DNA of 44,296 bases from JAAYCT01 sp964499575 (lineage in GTDB: Bacteria > Bacillota > Clostridia > Saccharofermentanales > Saccharofermentanaceae). Position numbers and translations under genes: made by a program. The notes under the pieces were generated by a model. That model saw nothing but the letters and a program-made list of their open reading frames with translations. It had not been told where the DNA came from and searched no databases. The DNA lies in assembly GCA_964499575.1 (NCBI GenBank), contig CAZCLK010000015.1:1-44296 (forward strand), in the 5' to 3' direction. Below, in pieces: positions 32,274 through 39,976 of this stretch; position 1 is the first letter of the stretch, and the number at the start of each line of letters is the position of its first letter.

Positions 32274-33377
32274 TCAGACAATGGACTCGATCACCCTGGA
32301 CGTCATCTCTTTAGTGCCCACGCGGATACAATCCGACGTGTAAGCGATGTCCGAAGTCCTATATCCGTTATCAAGCGCGATTCCGATCGCGTTTTCGATA
32401 CAATCCGCTTCTTCTGTCAGACCGAACGACCAGCGGAGCATCATTGCGGCCGAAAGGATCGCCGCGCAAGGGTTGGCTTTATCCTGTCCCGCGATGTCCG
32501 GAGCCGAGCCGTGGACGGGTTCGTACATTCCGGGCATTCCGGGCTTGCCGAGCGACGCGGACGGCAACATGCCGATGGATCCGGTAATCATCCCCGCCTC
32601 ATCCGATAAGATATCTCCGAACATATTCGTCGTCACCAAAACATCAAAGTCGCCGGGGCGCCGCACCAGTTGCATGGATGCGTTGTCGACATAATAGTAT
32701 TCGTATTCCACTTCGGGGAATTCTTTGGCGACGCGCTCGTTCACCTCTCTCCAGAGTCTTGAGCTCTCGAGTATATTCGCTTTATCGACGCTGGTCAGCT
32801 TCTTCTTTCTGCCCATCGCGAGCTTGAAGCCAACACGGACAATCCGCTCGATCTCCGCCTCGCTGTAGGCTTCGGTATCGTAAGCTTCCACGCCCTTCGG
32901 AGATCCGTCAGGCATCAAACCGCCGGGTCTTCTGCCGCGATCGCCGAAATAGAGTCCGCCGGTCAGCTCGCGCACGATCATAATATCGATACCGCCGTTG
33001 AGATTCTCTTCCTTGAGCGGGCTGGCCGAAGCCAGCTGTCGGTAAAGAATCGCCGGCCGTAAATTCGCGTAAAGCTCCAGGCCTCCGCGCAGATCCAAAA
33101 GCGCGCGTTCCGGACGCTCGCTTCCGGGCAGGTTATCCCACTTCGGTCCGCCGACCGCGCCCAGAAGCACCGAATCACTTTTCCTGCACTCTTCCAGGGT
33201 TTCCGGCGTCAAAGCGACACCGTACGCGTCAATCGCACATCCGCCCGCCAGAAGGGTCTTATACTCAAATGTGTGTCCGAAACGCTTCGCGACGGCGTCC
33301 AGCACCTTACATGCCGACTCTGTGACTTCTGTGCCGATTCCGTCGCCCGGAATAACCGCTATTCTGAAAGTTCCCAT
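32274..33377 (-). CDS. leuB: 3-isopropylmalate dehydrogenase
   Basis: 367 residues with GGGAGG before the ATG. It oxidises and decarboxylates 3-isopropylmalate with NAD in leucine synthesis. IAVIPGDGIGTEVTESACKV opens the fold, LLGAVGGPKWDN and the substrate-binding RPAILYRQLASASPL follow, then IMIVRELTGGLYFGDRG, the catalytic-region VDNASMQLVRRPGDFDVLVT, and GSAPDIAGQDKANPCAAILS for NAD. It is 97 bp after leuD, with a weak internal promoter in the gap. Confidence 0.96.
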   Translation of the reverse strand: MGTFRIAVIPGDGIGTEVTESACKVLDAVAKRFGHTFEYKTLLAGGCAIDAYGVALTPETLEECRKSDSVLLGAVGGPKWDNLPGSERPERALLDLRGGLELYANLRPAILYRQLASASPLKEENLNGGIDIMIVRELTGGLYFGDRGRRPGGLMPDGSPKGVEAYDTEAYSEAEIERIVRVGFKLAMGRKKKLTSVDKANILESSRLWREVNERVAKEFPEVEYEYYYVDNASMQLVRRPGDFDVLVTTNMFGDILSDEAGMITGSIGMLPSASLGKPGMPGMYEPVHGSAPDIAGQDKANPCAAILSAAMMLRWSFGLTEEADCIENAIGIALDNGYRTSDIAYTSDCIRVGTKEMTSRVIESIV

Positions 33378-33425
33378 TTTTTCCTCCCGATCGCTTCACG
33401 CGAGCGCAAAAGCGATTTAACTGAC

Positions 33426-33455
33426 ATTATATTCGCATTTTTGTTGAGAATGCAA
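33426..33455 (-). promoter_or_regulatory. Possible internal promoter before leuB
   Basis: On the minus strand TTGCAT (33455-33450), an 18-nt spacer, and a perfect TATAAT (33431-33426). The -35 is poor (three of six). Confidence 0.25.
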
Positions 33456-33474
33456 CCCTATTCAAGCATACGAC

Positions 33475-33975
33475 TCATTTGCACTCCGGCTTCTTTTTGG
33501 AAATATACCCCACAAGACCGTCGGACTCGATGATTTTCCGGATGAACTCCGGAAACGGCTTGGCGGAAAACTCCTTGCCGGACGTGATGTCACGGATGAT
33601 TCCGGTGGAAAAATCCACTTCGACGATGTCATTGTCGCTGATGTTCTCCGAAGCCTCTGAAGACTCCATAATCGCCAGCCCCATGTTAATCGCGTTTCTG
33701 TAGAAAATGCGCGCGAAGGACGGAGCGATGACACAGGAGATCCCGCTGGCCTTGATCGCAATCGGCGCATGCTCCCGGGAGGATCCGCATCCGAAATTCG
33801 GTCCGCCGACGATGATGTCACCCGGCTGAACCCGACTGACGAAATTCGCATCGATGTCTTCCATGCAATGCTTCGCAAGCTCGACCGGATCCGCCGTGTT
33901 CAGATATCGGGCGGGAATAATGACGTCCGTATCGACGTTCGCGCCGTATTTAAAAACTTTACCTTTCGCAGTCAT
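33475..33975 (-). CDS. leuD: 3-isopropylmalate dehydratase small subunit
   Basis: 166 residues, the short form paired with the archaeal/clostridial-type LeuC. The ATG at 33975 is 4 nt after the leuC stop; the open frame extends upstream through leuC but that part is a shadow. GANVDTDVIIPARYLNT (11-27) and GPNFGCGSSREHAPIAI are the family hallmarks of the aconitase swivel domain, and VEVDFSTGIIRD lies near the end. With LeuC it isomerises 2- to 3-isopropylmalate. Confidence 0.95.
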   Translation of the reverse strand: MTAKGKVFKYGANVDTDVIIPARYLNTADPVELAKHCMEDIDANFVSRVQPGDIIVGGPNFGCGSSREHAPIAIKASGISCVIAPSFARIFYRNAINMGLAIMESSEASENISDNDIVEVDFSTGIIRDITSGKEFSAKPFPEFIRKIIESDGLVGYISKKKPECK

Positions 33976-33979
33976 ATCA

Positions 33980-35281
33980 TCAACCCTCCAATTCCGGAGC
34001 GCCGAGTTCACTCGGTGCGGCAATATGTCCCAACACGGCCGAAGCGACGGCGACCGGGACGCCCGACAGATAGACTTCGGACTTCGGATGACCCATGCGC
34101 CCGACGAAATTCCGGTTCGTCGTCGATACGCAGCGCTCTCCTTCGGCAAGAATACCCATGTGTCCGCCCAAACAGGGGCCGCAGGTCGGCGCGGACACGA
34201 CGCAATTCGCCTCCGCAAAAACCTCCAGAAGGCCTTCCTTCAGCGCTTCCTTCCAGACTCTTTGCGAGCCGGGCAGAATGATGCAACGCACGCCTTTCTT
34301 GACCTTGTGCCCCCGGATGACCTCCGCAGCCAAGCGCAGATCCTCCAGACGACCGTTCGTGCACGAGCCGATCACGACCTGGTCGATCCGGACCTCGTCA
34401 AAGGTCCCCATGACGCGCGTATTATCCGGCAAATGCGGAAACGACACCGTCAAAGGAACGGTCGCCAGATCGATTCGGATGGTCCGCGCGTACTGCGCAT
34501 CCGCGTCCGCGGTAAAAGCGGTCCAGGACCCTTCGGCATAACGCTTCGGCGCGTACTTTTTGATGTATTCGATCGTCCGGTCGTCCACGGGGAAGATCCC
34601 GTTCTTACCGCCCGCCTCGATCGCCATGTTGCAGATCGTCAGCCGGTCGGCCATGGAAAGCGTGTTAACGCCAGAACCGGAAAATTCCATCGATTGATAA
34701 AGCGCTCCGTCGACACCGATCATGCCGATGATGTGAAGGATCAAGTCCTTCCCTGTAACGCCGGGCTGAAGCGTGCCCTCAAGAACGAAGGAAATCGCCT
34801 CGGGCACGCGAAACCATGTCTGACCGGTCGCCATCGCGCACGCCAGATCGGTTGATCCGACGCCGGTCGCAAACGCGCCGAGCGCTCCGTACGTGCAGGT
34901 GTGCGAATCCGCGCCGATGATCAGATCCCCCGGCGCAACCAGTCCGTTTTCGGGTAAAATAACGTGCTCGACGCCCATACTCGGATCGCCGATCTCATAG
35001 TAATGCTCCAGGTCGTATTTGCCGGCGAATTCGCGTATTTTTTTGCAGTGTTCCGCCGACTTAATGTCCTTGTTGGGTGTGAAATGATCCGGCACCAATG
35101 CCACCTTTGAACGGTCAAAAACATCGCAGGCGCATGTCTTATTGAAAACGTCGATTGCCGGAGGCGTTGTCACGTCGTTACCGAGAACGAGATCCAATTT
35201 CGCCTCGATCAGTTGTCCGGGGACCACAGATTCCATACCGGCATGGGAAGCCAGGATCTTCTGCGTCATCGTCATAGCCAT
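33980..35281 (-). CDS. leuC: 3-isopropylmalate dehydratase large subunit
   Basis: 433 residues with TAAGGAGG before the ATG. An aconitase-family 4Fe-4S enzyme of leucine synthesis. Cluster cysteines are Cys307 (IGSCTNGR), Cys367 and Cys370 (PTCGPCLGGH). GADSHTCTYGALGAFATGVG (123-142) is the conserved substrate segment. The shorter 420-430-residue type with NMAIEAGGKNGIF is that of archaea and Clostridia, and can be hard to separate from homoaconitase; the leuD and leuB neighbours settle it as LeuC. It is the first gene of leuCDB-ilvDB. leuA is not in the window, and I found no T-box or clear leader peptide upstream. Confidence 0.96.
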   Translation of the reverse strand: MAMTMTQKILASHAGMESVVPGQLIEAKLDLVLGNDVTTPPAIDVFNKTCACDVFDRSKVALVPDHFTPNKDIKSAEHCKKIREFAGKYDLEHYYEIGDPSMGVEHVILPENGLVAPGDLIIGADSHTCTYGALGAFATGVGSTDLACAMATGQTWFRVPEAISFVLEGTLQPGVTGKDLILHIIGMIGVDGALYQSMEFSGSGVNTLSMADRLTICNMAIEAGGKNGIFPVDDRTIEYIKKYAPKRYAEGSWTAFTADADAQYARTIRIDLATVPLTVSFPHLPDNTRVMGTFDEVRIDQVVIGSCTNGRLEDLRLAAEVIRGHKVKKGVRCIILPGSQRVWKEALKEGLLEVFAEANCVVSAPTCGPCLGGHMGILAEGERCVSTTNRNFVGRMGHPKSEVYLSGVPVAVASAVLGHIAAPSELGAPELEG

Positions 35282-35489
35282 ATTCGTACCTCCTTAAGTC
35301 GTCCCGGATGCTCTCCGGTACGAACAGAATAACCCGAGCGGGCCTTCATTACAAGGACACGTTAACGCCCTTTTCTTCGCGTTTTTTGCCTTTTCAAAAA
35401 CCGGGTAACGCAATTCGCTCAGTATTCTTTTCGAAAAGCGACACGCCTCGATTATCAAAGCATTTTGACGGAAAAGCGACAACACCGTC
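35282..35489. other. Gap between divergent leuC and rplY promoters
   Basis: The 323-bp gap between leuC and the L25 gene was read for a T-box (AGGGTGGNACC), leader peptide or clear terminator before leuC. I see none of these. A leuC promoter must be here but no pair of hexamers stands out. The right end holds the L25 promoter described separately. Confidence 0.3.
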
Positions 35490-35504
35490 CATTCGTGCTA
35501 CAAT
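35476..35504 (+). promoter_or_regulatory. Predicted promoter of the L25/Ctc gene
   Basis: GCGACA at 35476-35481, a 17-nt spacer, and TACAAT at 35499-35504 preceded by TGC as an extended -10. The leader would be about 95 nt. Confidence 0.45.
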
Positions 35505-35604
35505 GGATTCATTCGATACGCCGGTTCAGGATCCTGTTCTCCGTTTATGTGCAGCGAAGCTCATGCACGAATGACTCATCCGCCGGCACCAAGGAGTGTA
35601 AACC

Positions 35605-36231
35605 ATGAATCAAACCGTGTTAAAAGCAGAACCGCGCACCGGAAGCCCCAAGCAAGCCCGCAAAGCCGGATTCATCCCCGGCGTCCTGCACGGGTCCGAT
35701 ACGACATCCACACCGGTTCAATTCGAGAGATCGGAATTTATCCGGATCCTCACCAGACACGGCAGCAATGCCAAGGTCTGGATCGATCTCGGAAAAGAGA
35801 AACATTTCGGCATTTTTAAAGAAATCCAGAAGGATCCCTTGGATAAAAGTATCATCCACGTAACCGTTCATCTCGTCTCTCAGGACCGTGAGATCAAGGT
35901 GCTTACCACGATTATGTTCAGCGGGCGCGAGGAACTTGAGAACAGACGCCTGATGCTTCAAACCGTTAAAGAACATGTCGAACTGGTCGGCAAGGCCGCC
36001 TCCATGCCCGAGGCGATCCATATTGACGTCACCGGCATGCAATTTGGCGATACCGTTACGGCTAAGGATATTCAGGTGCCCAAGGGCGTTCGCCTCCAAG
36101 ACAACGAAGACGAGCTCTACGCCGTAATCAAGGATCTTCATCACGCGAGCGCGGCCGAGACAACGGAAGCCGCCGAAGAAGCGGAACAACCCGAAGTTAC
36201 GCATACGAAGCCGGCTTCCGATAAGGAATAA
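35605..36231 (+). CDS. rplY: 50S ribosomal protein L25 (general stress protein Ctc form)
   Basis: 208 residues, the long TL5/Ctc form. It binds 5S rRNA on the large ribosomal subunit. The N-terminal L25 barrel includes GSPKQARKAGFIPGVLHG (12-29) and GIFKEIQKDPLDKSIIHV, and the C-terminal beta domain includes LVGKAASMPEAIHIDVTGMQ and VRLQDNEDELYAVIKD. The last 30 or so residues are a Glu/Ala-rich disordered tail, common in Ctc proteins. CAAGGAG lies before the ATG. In Bacillus ctc is a stress gene; nothing here shows sigma-B control. It has its own promoter and terminator. Confidence 0.94.
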   Translation: MNQTVLKAEPRTGSPKQARKAGFIPGVLHGSDTTSTPVQFERSEFIRILTRHGSNAKVWIDLGKEKHFGIFKEIQKDPLDKSIIHVTVHLVSQDREIKVLTTIMFSGREELENRRLMLQTVKEHVELVGKAASMPEAIHIDVTGMQFGDTVTAKDIQVPKGVRLQDNEDELYAVIKDLHHASAAETTEAAEEAEQPEVTHTKPASDKE

Positions 36232-36269
36232 CTTATGCATCCGAAATGATTTTGTCCTTCATCCGTATG

Positions 36270-36315
36270 ACGACACCCCTCCTGCCGGTTTGGGCTGAAG
36301 GGGTGTCGTTATTTA
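36270..36315 (+). terminator. Intrinsic terminator of rplY
   Basis: ACGACACCCCT (36270-36280) pairs perfectly with AGGGGTGTCGT (36299-36309) and is followed by TATTTATT, 38 bp after the stop. Confidence 0.8.
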
Positions 36316-36371
36316 TTGCGGATTCTGACTTCGAACAACAAAACCTGAGCCGCGGCGATGGCCCCGGCGGA

Positions 36372-37127
36372 TCAGCCGGCAAAGTACTCGCTGTTTTTCT
36401 GGAAAAGACCTCTTCTGGAAATATAGGTATATGACGTTTTTCCGCTTATTATTTCTCTCATGGCCGTCTCAACGATATCCTGGGGCTCGGAAACGCTCAA
36501 AGCGTTCCGGAACAGTCCCTGCCGCCCTCCGCGGTTCCCGAACATGGAAATCAGCGGGGCGATGGTTCCCGGCCCGACCGCTTGAATCCGGATGCCGGTG
36601 TCGATCAGTTGCGCGCTAAGTCCCTCGGTAAACTGCCGTACAAAAACCCTCGCGGATGCCTGGATCCTGCTTGCCGCGCCCGCCCGTGCCATTCCGTCCG
36701 GAGAGATGTTCACGATGAGCCCTTCGTTTCTGTTGATCATTCTTCTCAATACGGAAAGCGTCAAAGATACAACCGTATTCATCTGCAGTGCCAAAAGTCG
36801 CTTGGCTTCCGCAGAATCCGCGAATCCGTATCGTTCCCCGTCCTCGTCGGCGGCGTTATTGACCAGGGCGTCGATTCCGACCGAGTCGGTCTGACGGTAA
36901 ACCGTTGACAGGCCCTTGGGGTCGGACAGATCGACCGCCAAGGCTGTAACCGGGACTTTATAGGTCTCTTCGGCTTCCTCCGCAAAAATCCGGAGCGCCT
37001 TCTTGTCCTTTCCCGTCAATATCAGCGAGTAGCCGAGCCTTCCGAAATACTCAACGTACGAAGGACCCAAACCGGTCATTGCGCCGGTAATCAATGCGGT
37101 TCTGACCCGATTTTCGTTCTTCTCCAT
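36372..37127 (-). CDS. SDR-fold protein lacking the catalytic Tyr/Lys
   Basis: 251 residues with GGAGGGG before the ATG. A classical short-chain dehydrogenase fold: TGAMTGLG (15-22) for NAD(P), VDLSDP for the adenine pocket, and NNAADEDG (90-97). Ser142 in NISPDG is at the catalytic Ser position. The expected YxxxK, normally in a YAASKAFV-type segment, reads IQASARVFV here (155-163), so neither Tyr nor Lys is present. The rest aligns well through the C-terminus. It may bind a nucleotide or act as a sensor. The gene starts 2 bp after the marR stop and so belongs to one operon with its likely regulator. Confidence 0.85.
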   Translation of the reverse strand: MEKNENRVRTALITGAMTGLGPSYVEYFGRLGYSLILTGKDKKALRIFAEEAEETYKVPVTALAVDLSDPKGLSTVYRQTDSVGIDALVNNAADEDGERYGFADSAEAKRLLALQMNTVVSLTLSVLRRMINRNEGLIVNISPDGMARAGAASRIQASARVFVRQFTEGLSAQLIDTGIRIQAVGPGTIAPLISMFGNRGGRQGLFRNALSVSEPQDIVETAMREIISGKTSYTYISRRGLFQKNSEYFAG

Positions 37128-37129
37128 TT

Positions 37130-37591
37130 TTAATCCCCTCCCTGTGAAATGATGCTCTTCAGAAGATCCAGTAATGCCCTGCTCTCTTTTTCGCTCAGTG
37201 GCTCGATCAGCTTTGCGAAAAACTCCTCCTCCTGACGTTCGGTTTCCCGAACCACCCGCTTCCCTCTGTCGGTCAGCACCAAAACAAATGACCGCAGATC
37301 ATCGGGAAAAATCTTTCTTTGGATCAAACCCTTCTGTTCCAACCGGGCAATTAAACCGGTCACAGTACTCTTGGGTAACTGAAGAGTTTTTACGATGTCT
37401 CCGACAATCGTCTTTCTGCCCCGAACGATGATCCGGAGGATGGCGAGCTCGGTGTCGGAAAGGATCTGCGTTTCTTTTCCGGGGACCCGGTCACAGAGCG
37501 ACCGATAGCGGCTCATTACTCCGTTCCAGAGCGAAGACAGCTCCCGAATTCTTTCCCGCTCTTCCCTCATCCGCTCCGAAATCCTTATCAC
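37130..37591 (-). CDS. MarR-family transcriptional regulator
   Basis: 153 residues from a GTG at 37591, or 146 from an ATG at 37570; both have only moderate ribosome sites and the start is unsettled. The winged helix-turn-helix is clear: LAILRIIVRGRKTIVGDIVK then PKSTVTGLIARLEQKGLI (recognition helix), and the wing DDLRSFVLVLTDRGKRV. Helical dimerisation segments flank it. MarR proteins typically repress their own operon until a small phenolic or reactive ligand binds. A palindrome in its promoter is a likely operator, and the SDR gene is the adjacent target. Confidence 0.92.
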   Translation of the reverse strand: MIRISERMREERERIRELSSLWNGVMSRYRSLCDRVPGKETQILSDTELAILRIIVRGRKTIVGDIVKTLQLPKSTVTGLIARLEQKGLIQRKIFPDDLRSFVLVLTDRGKRVVRETERQEEEFFAKLIEPLSEKESRALLDLLKSIISQGGD

Positions 37592-37625
37592 AGTAGGCTG
37601 GCGACTTATTTTGTTCGTTATTCGT

Positions 37626-37654
37626 ATTGTACGTTTCTCGTACTATTATGTCAA
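37626..37654 (-). promoter_or_regulatory. Predicted promoter of marR-SDR
   Basis: On the minus strand a perfect TTGACA (37654-37649), a 17-nt spacer, and TACAAT (37631-37626). It is the strongest promoter in the window by eye. Confidence 0.65.
37629..37643. promoter_or_regulatory. Candidate MarR operator palindrome
   Basis: GTACG, five bases, CGTAC (37629-37643) is a perfect dyad inside the promoter spacer and overlapping the -10. Its size and place fit self-repression by the MarR protein. Confidence 0.45.
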
Positions 37655-37682
37655 GCGTTTCAGGTGCAAATGCACAAAACGG

Positions 37683-38124
37683 GGCTGTTTCAAAACGAAG
37701 GATAACCAAGCGGCGGTCATAAGGCGAACATTCCCGATATACGTATGAGCTTTTTGAGGCCAACGCTTAGCGGCAGTCGAATGCATGTGAAAGTGTGAAT
37801 CCGGACTGAATTTTCGCGCCGCCGGCGGAATGGGCTCGTGGGGATAACATCCTACTAAAAGCTCCGCACCGGCCGGTTTAGTAGGACTTTTCGCGCCGGC
37901 GAAAGGAGCTTCCGGCAAAAACATCCTACTAAATGCTCTTCGCCGGCCGGTTTAGTAGCACTTTTCGCGCCGGCGGAAGGGGCTACCGCCAATATGGAGC
38001 AATCCGGATGGCTCTTCCAAATGCCGTCGGGCGGAATTATATTCTATTCGCATTTCCGACAGCCCGTCTGCTTGGACAAAAAAGCTGCCTCTTTTGATTT
38101 TGTTACAAGTCTTTTGAGACAGCG
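37683..38124 (+). mobile_element. Non-coding inverted-repeat element (MITE-like), copy B
   Basis: 442 bp, in the same orientation as copy A and closely similar throughout. Left end GGCTGTTTCAAAA, right end TTTTGAGACAGCG, each with one change from copy A. The two internal hairpins keep the 74-bp period: arms 37850-37859/37877-37886 (10 bp) and 37926-37933/37951-37958 (8 bp), with 17-nt loops. It begins 29 bp upstream of the marR -35 box and ends 38 bp before the antiporter stop. No transposase. Confidence 0.8.
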
Positions 38125-38161
38125 CCTTTCAAAAGAAGACCGCTTTTGTTTAATTCACCCG

Positions 38162-39367
38162 TTATGTCTGCGGTTCGGAATCGCAGTGCCCCGACCGTTC
38201 CAGAAGTCTCTTATAGGTCGCGTCAATTCCGATCGCGCCCAGAGGCGCGGTGATGAGGATCGACAAAACGGCAATGCTTAAGATCATGTTTCCGGATGCA
38301 AGTCCCATGCTTAAGGGAATCGCGCCGACAGCCGCCTGAACGGTCGCTTTCGGCAAATACGCAATCACGCAGAAGAGTTTTTCTTTATTGTTGAGACCGG
38401 AACGGATGAGGCTGAGCCATGTTCCCGCGGTGCGAATCAAAAACGCGCCGAGGATCAGCAGGACGGCAGTCAATCCGGCCTTTAAAACATAGCGAATGTC
38501 GACGGCCGCTCCCAGAAGGACAAAGAGGATGAGTTCCGCCGCGACCCAGATTTTCGAAAACTTTCCCGATATCCTCCGGGCAACCTTTTCTCTTGTTTTG
38601 AGGATCGTCCCTCCGAGAGCCATGGCTGCCAGAAGGCCGGAAAACGGCACATATTTTGAGATCGACGCCTCGAGGCCGACCGTCAGCATGGCGGTGCCCA
38701 GAATCAGCAGAACCTTAACGGTATCGCGCATGTGAATCTTTTTAAAGACGAACGACAACAACACGCCCAGAAGGATGCCCGCGGCAATACCCAGAATCAC
38801 GGAGATCGGTACCGCAATAAGCGCAGACGCCTGAAAACGCCCGCCTTTCGCGACTCCGATAAACGCCGTGAACAAGACGATCGCGTAAATATCGTCCGCG
38901 GAAGCACCGGCCATCACAAGCTGAGGAACACTTTTGCTGCGCCCGTACCCCTCCTCCATCAACGTGATCATTTTCGGGACGATAACTGCCGGAGAAACCG
39001 CGGCGAGCATCGCGCCGATCACGGCGGCTTCCGCCACCGATACGCCCAACAGCAAAGGGCCGAGCAAAATTGCGCCGACGATTTCAAAGGTCGCCGGAAC
39101 AAAGCACATCAGAATCGCCGGACGACCGACCTTCTTTAAGTCCCGGATGTCCAACGTTAATCCCGCACGGACCAGAATGACGATCAGCGCGATCTCGCGG
39201 AGCTCGTCCGAAATACCGAGAATCGAATCGGAAATCCGATTCAAGAAATACGGGCCCAGCAGGATCCCCGCCACCAGCATCCCCAGAAGGCTCGGGATAT
39301 GAAATTTCTTGAATATTCCGCCGAGTGAAAAGCCGACGATAATGATCAGCGCGATACTTAAGAGCAT
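38162..39367 (-). CDS. Monovalent cation/proton antiporter (CPA2/KefB-like)
   Basis: 401 residues, nearly all hydrophobic with about 12 membrane segments. It follows the Na+/H+ exchanger fold: IPSLLGMLVAGILLGPYFL near the N-terminus, ILVRAGLTLDIRDLKKVG, GAMLAAVSPAVIVPKM in the ion-path region, and GASADDIYAIVLFTAFIG with adjacent Asp residues in the transport site. It lacks the C-terminal TrkA-N domain of full Kef proteins, so it resembles the short sodium/proton exchangers. GGGAGG precedes the ATG. A leader of about 140 nt with several hairpins lies upstream (see findings). The ion is not known from sequence. Confidence 0.88.
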   Translation of the reverse strand: MLLSIALIIIVGFSLGGIFKKFHIPSLLGMLVAGILLGPYFLNRISDSILGISDELREIALIVILVRAGLTLDIRDLKKVGRPAILMCFVPATFEIVGAILLGPLLLGVSVAEAAVIGAMLAAVSPAVIVPKMITLMEEGYGRSKSVPQLVMAGASADDIYAIVLFTAFIGVAKGGRFQASALIAVPISVILGIAAGILLGVLLSFVFKKIHMRDTVKVLLILGTAMLTVGLEASISKYVPFSGLLAAMALGGTILKTREKVARRISGKFSKIWVAAELILFVLLGAAVDIRYVLKAGLTAVLLILGAFLIRTAGTWLSLIRSGLNNKEKLFCVIAYLPKATVQAAVGAIPLSMGLASGNMILSIAVLSILITAPLGAIGIDATYKRLLERSGHCDSEPQT

Positions 39368-39400
39368 AGGATCCTCCCGTTATGAAAAATTCGCGGCGGC

Positions 39401-39504
39401 TTCACGGCATAAAAAAAGCCGTGAAATCCATGAACAACGTTCACAGAAGTCATCAGCTTATACAAGCGGTTCGGCATAACAGCCGGGGAGAACTTCATTC
39501 CCCG
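39401..39504 (-). promoter_or_regulatory. Structured leader of the antiporter gene
   Basis: In transcript order: CGGGGA/TCCCCG (39504-39484), TGAAC/GTTCA (39443-39431), then TTCACGGC/GCCGTGAA (39425-39401), a perfect 8-bp stem whose loop is TTTTTTTAT. A T-run placed in a loop rather than after a stem is unusual and could switch between two folds. No known riboswitch consensus was recognised. Confidence 0.4.
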
Positions 39505-39516
39505 ATATGATCCTTG

Positions 39517-39548
39517 ATTATACTAGCGTCGCTCGAACTTTGTGTCAA
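39517..39548 (-). promoter_or_regulatory. Predicted promoter of the antiporter gene
   Basis: On the minus strand a perfect TTGACA (39548-39543). A perfect TATAAT (39522-39517) lies at a long 20-nt spacing; TAGTAT is available at 17 nt. Transcription would start near 39510. Confidence 0.45.
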
Positions 39549-39635
39549 GGACATTCAATGTCGATAAATTTTGCCTTGGCGATAATCATCCGTTTTCCAT
39601 GTTCCATCTGCTTTCTTTGTACCTGGTTCGATTTA

Positions 39636-39821
39636 TCAAGTTTGGGATATAATCCATCTTGTGGTCCCCATTTGTTGCATATGAGCAACTGCTGCATTCC
39701 TTGCCGCAGACGCCGCTGCAACACTTATTTTCTGTTCGTTCGGTACGGCAACCAAAATCACGCAACAGACTGCAAGGGCCAATACGCCTCCGAAAAAACG
39801 AGGAAAACGATGCCTAAACAT
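39636..39821 (-). pseudogene. Small exported ORF, possibly the remnant of a larger secreted protein gene
   Basis: 61 residues from an ATG preceded by a GGGGGGAG site. MFRHRFPRFFGGVLALAVCC and the following ILVAV form a typical signal peptide or anchor with a basic start, so export looks real. The rest (residues 31-61, with AAASAARNAAVAHMQQMG) is short and ends in two adjacent stops. Beyond the stops the same frame reads DGTWKTDDYRQGKIYR, which could be the continuation of a secreted hydrolase-like protein broken by a frameshift. It then runs into the antiporter promoter. I do not recognise a family. A short functional peptide is the alternative. Confidence 0.35.
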
Positions 39822-39842
39822 ACAAGAATCTCCCCCCCTCAT

Positions 39843-39871
39843 TTGATTCGCACACCTGCTCATGCTATAGT
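39843..39871 (+). promoter_or_regulatory. Predicted promoter of the ABC-F gene
   Basis: TTGATT at 39843-39848, a 17-nt spacer, and TATAGT at 39866-39871. The leader is about 100 nt and contains TCCGG, one base, CCGGA (39927-39937) followed by six T residues, a weak attenuator candidate. Confidence 0.5.
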
Positions 39872-39976
39872 TGTAGCGTTGTTTTCATCCTCGAAAAGCA
39901 AATCGCAAGCGGCTCGTTTGATAAGGTCCGGCCCGGAATTTTTTGATCGTTTCCATGTCGTGAGGGACAGTTGCCC

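Noticed and set aside
33976..34218. N-terminal extension of the leuD frame
   Set aside because: It overlaps leuC in another frame; the ATG at 33975, 4 nt after the leuC stop, is the normal start.
33854..34855. Open frame of about 333 codons on the plus strand
   Set aside because: Antisense to leuC and leuD, which are certain genes.
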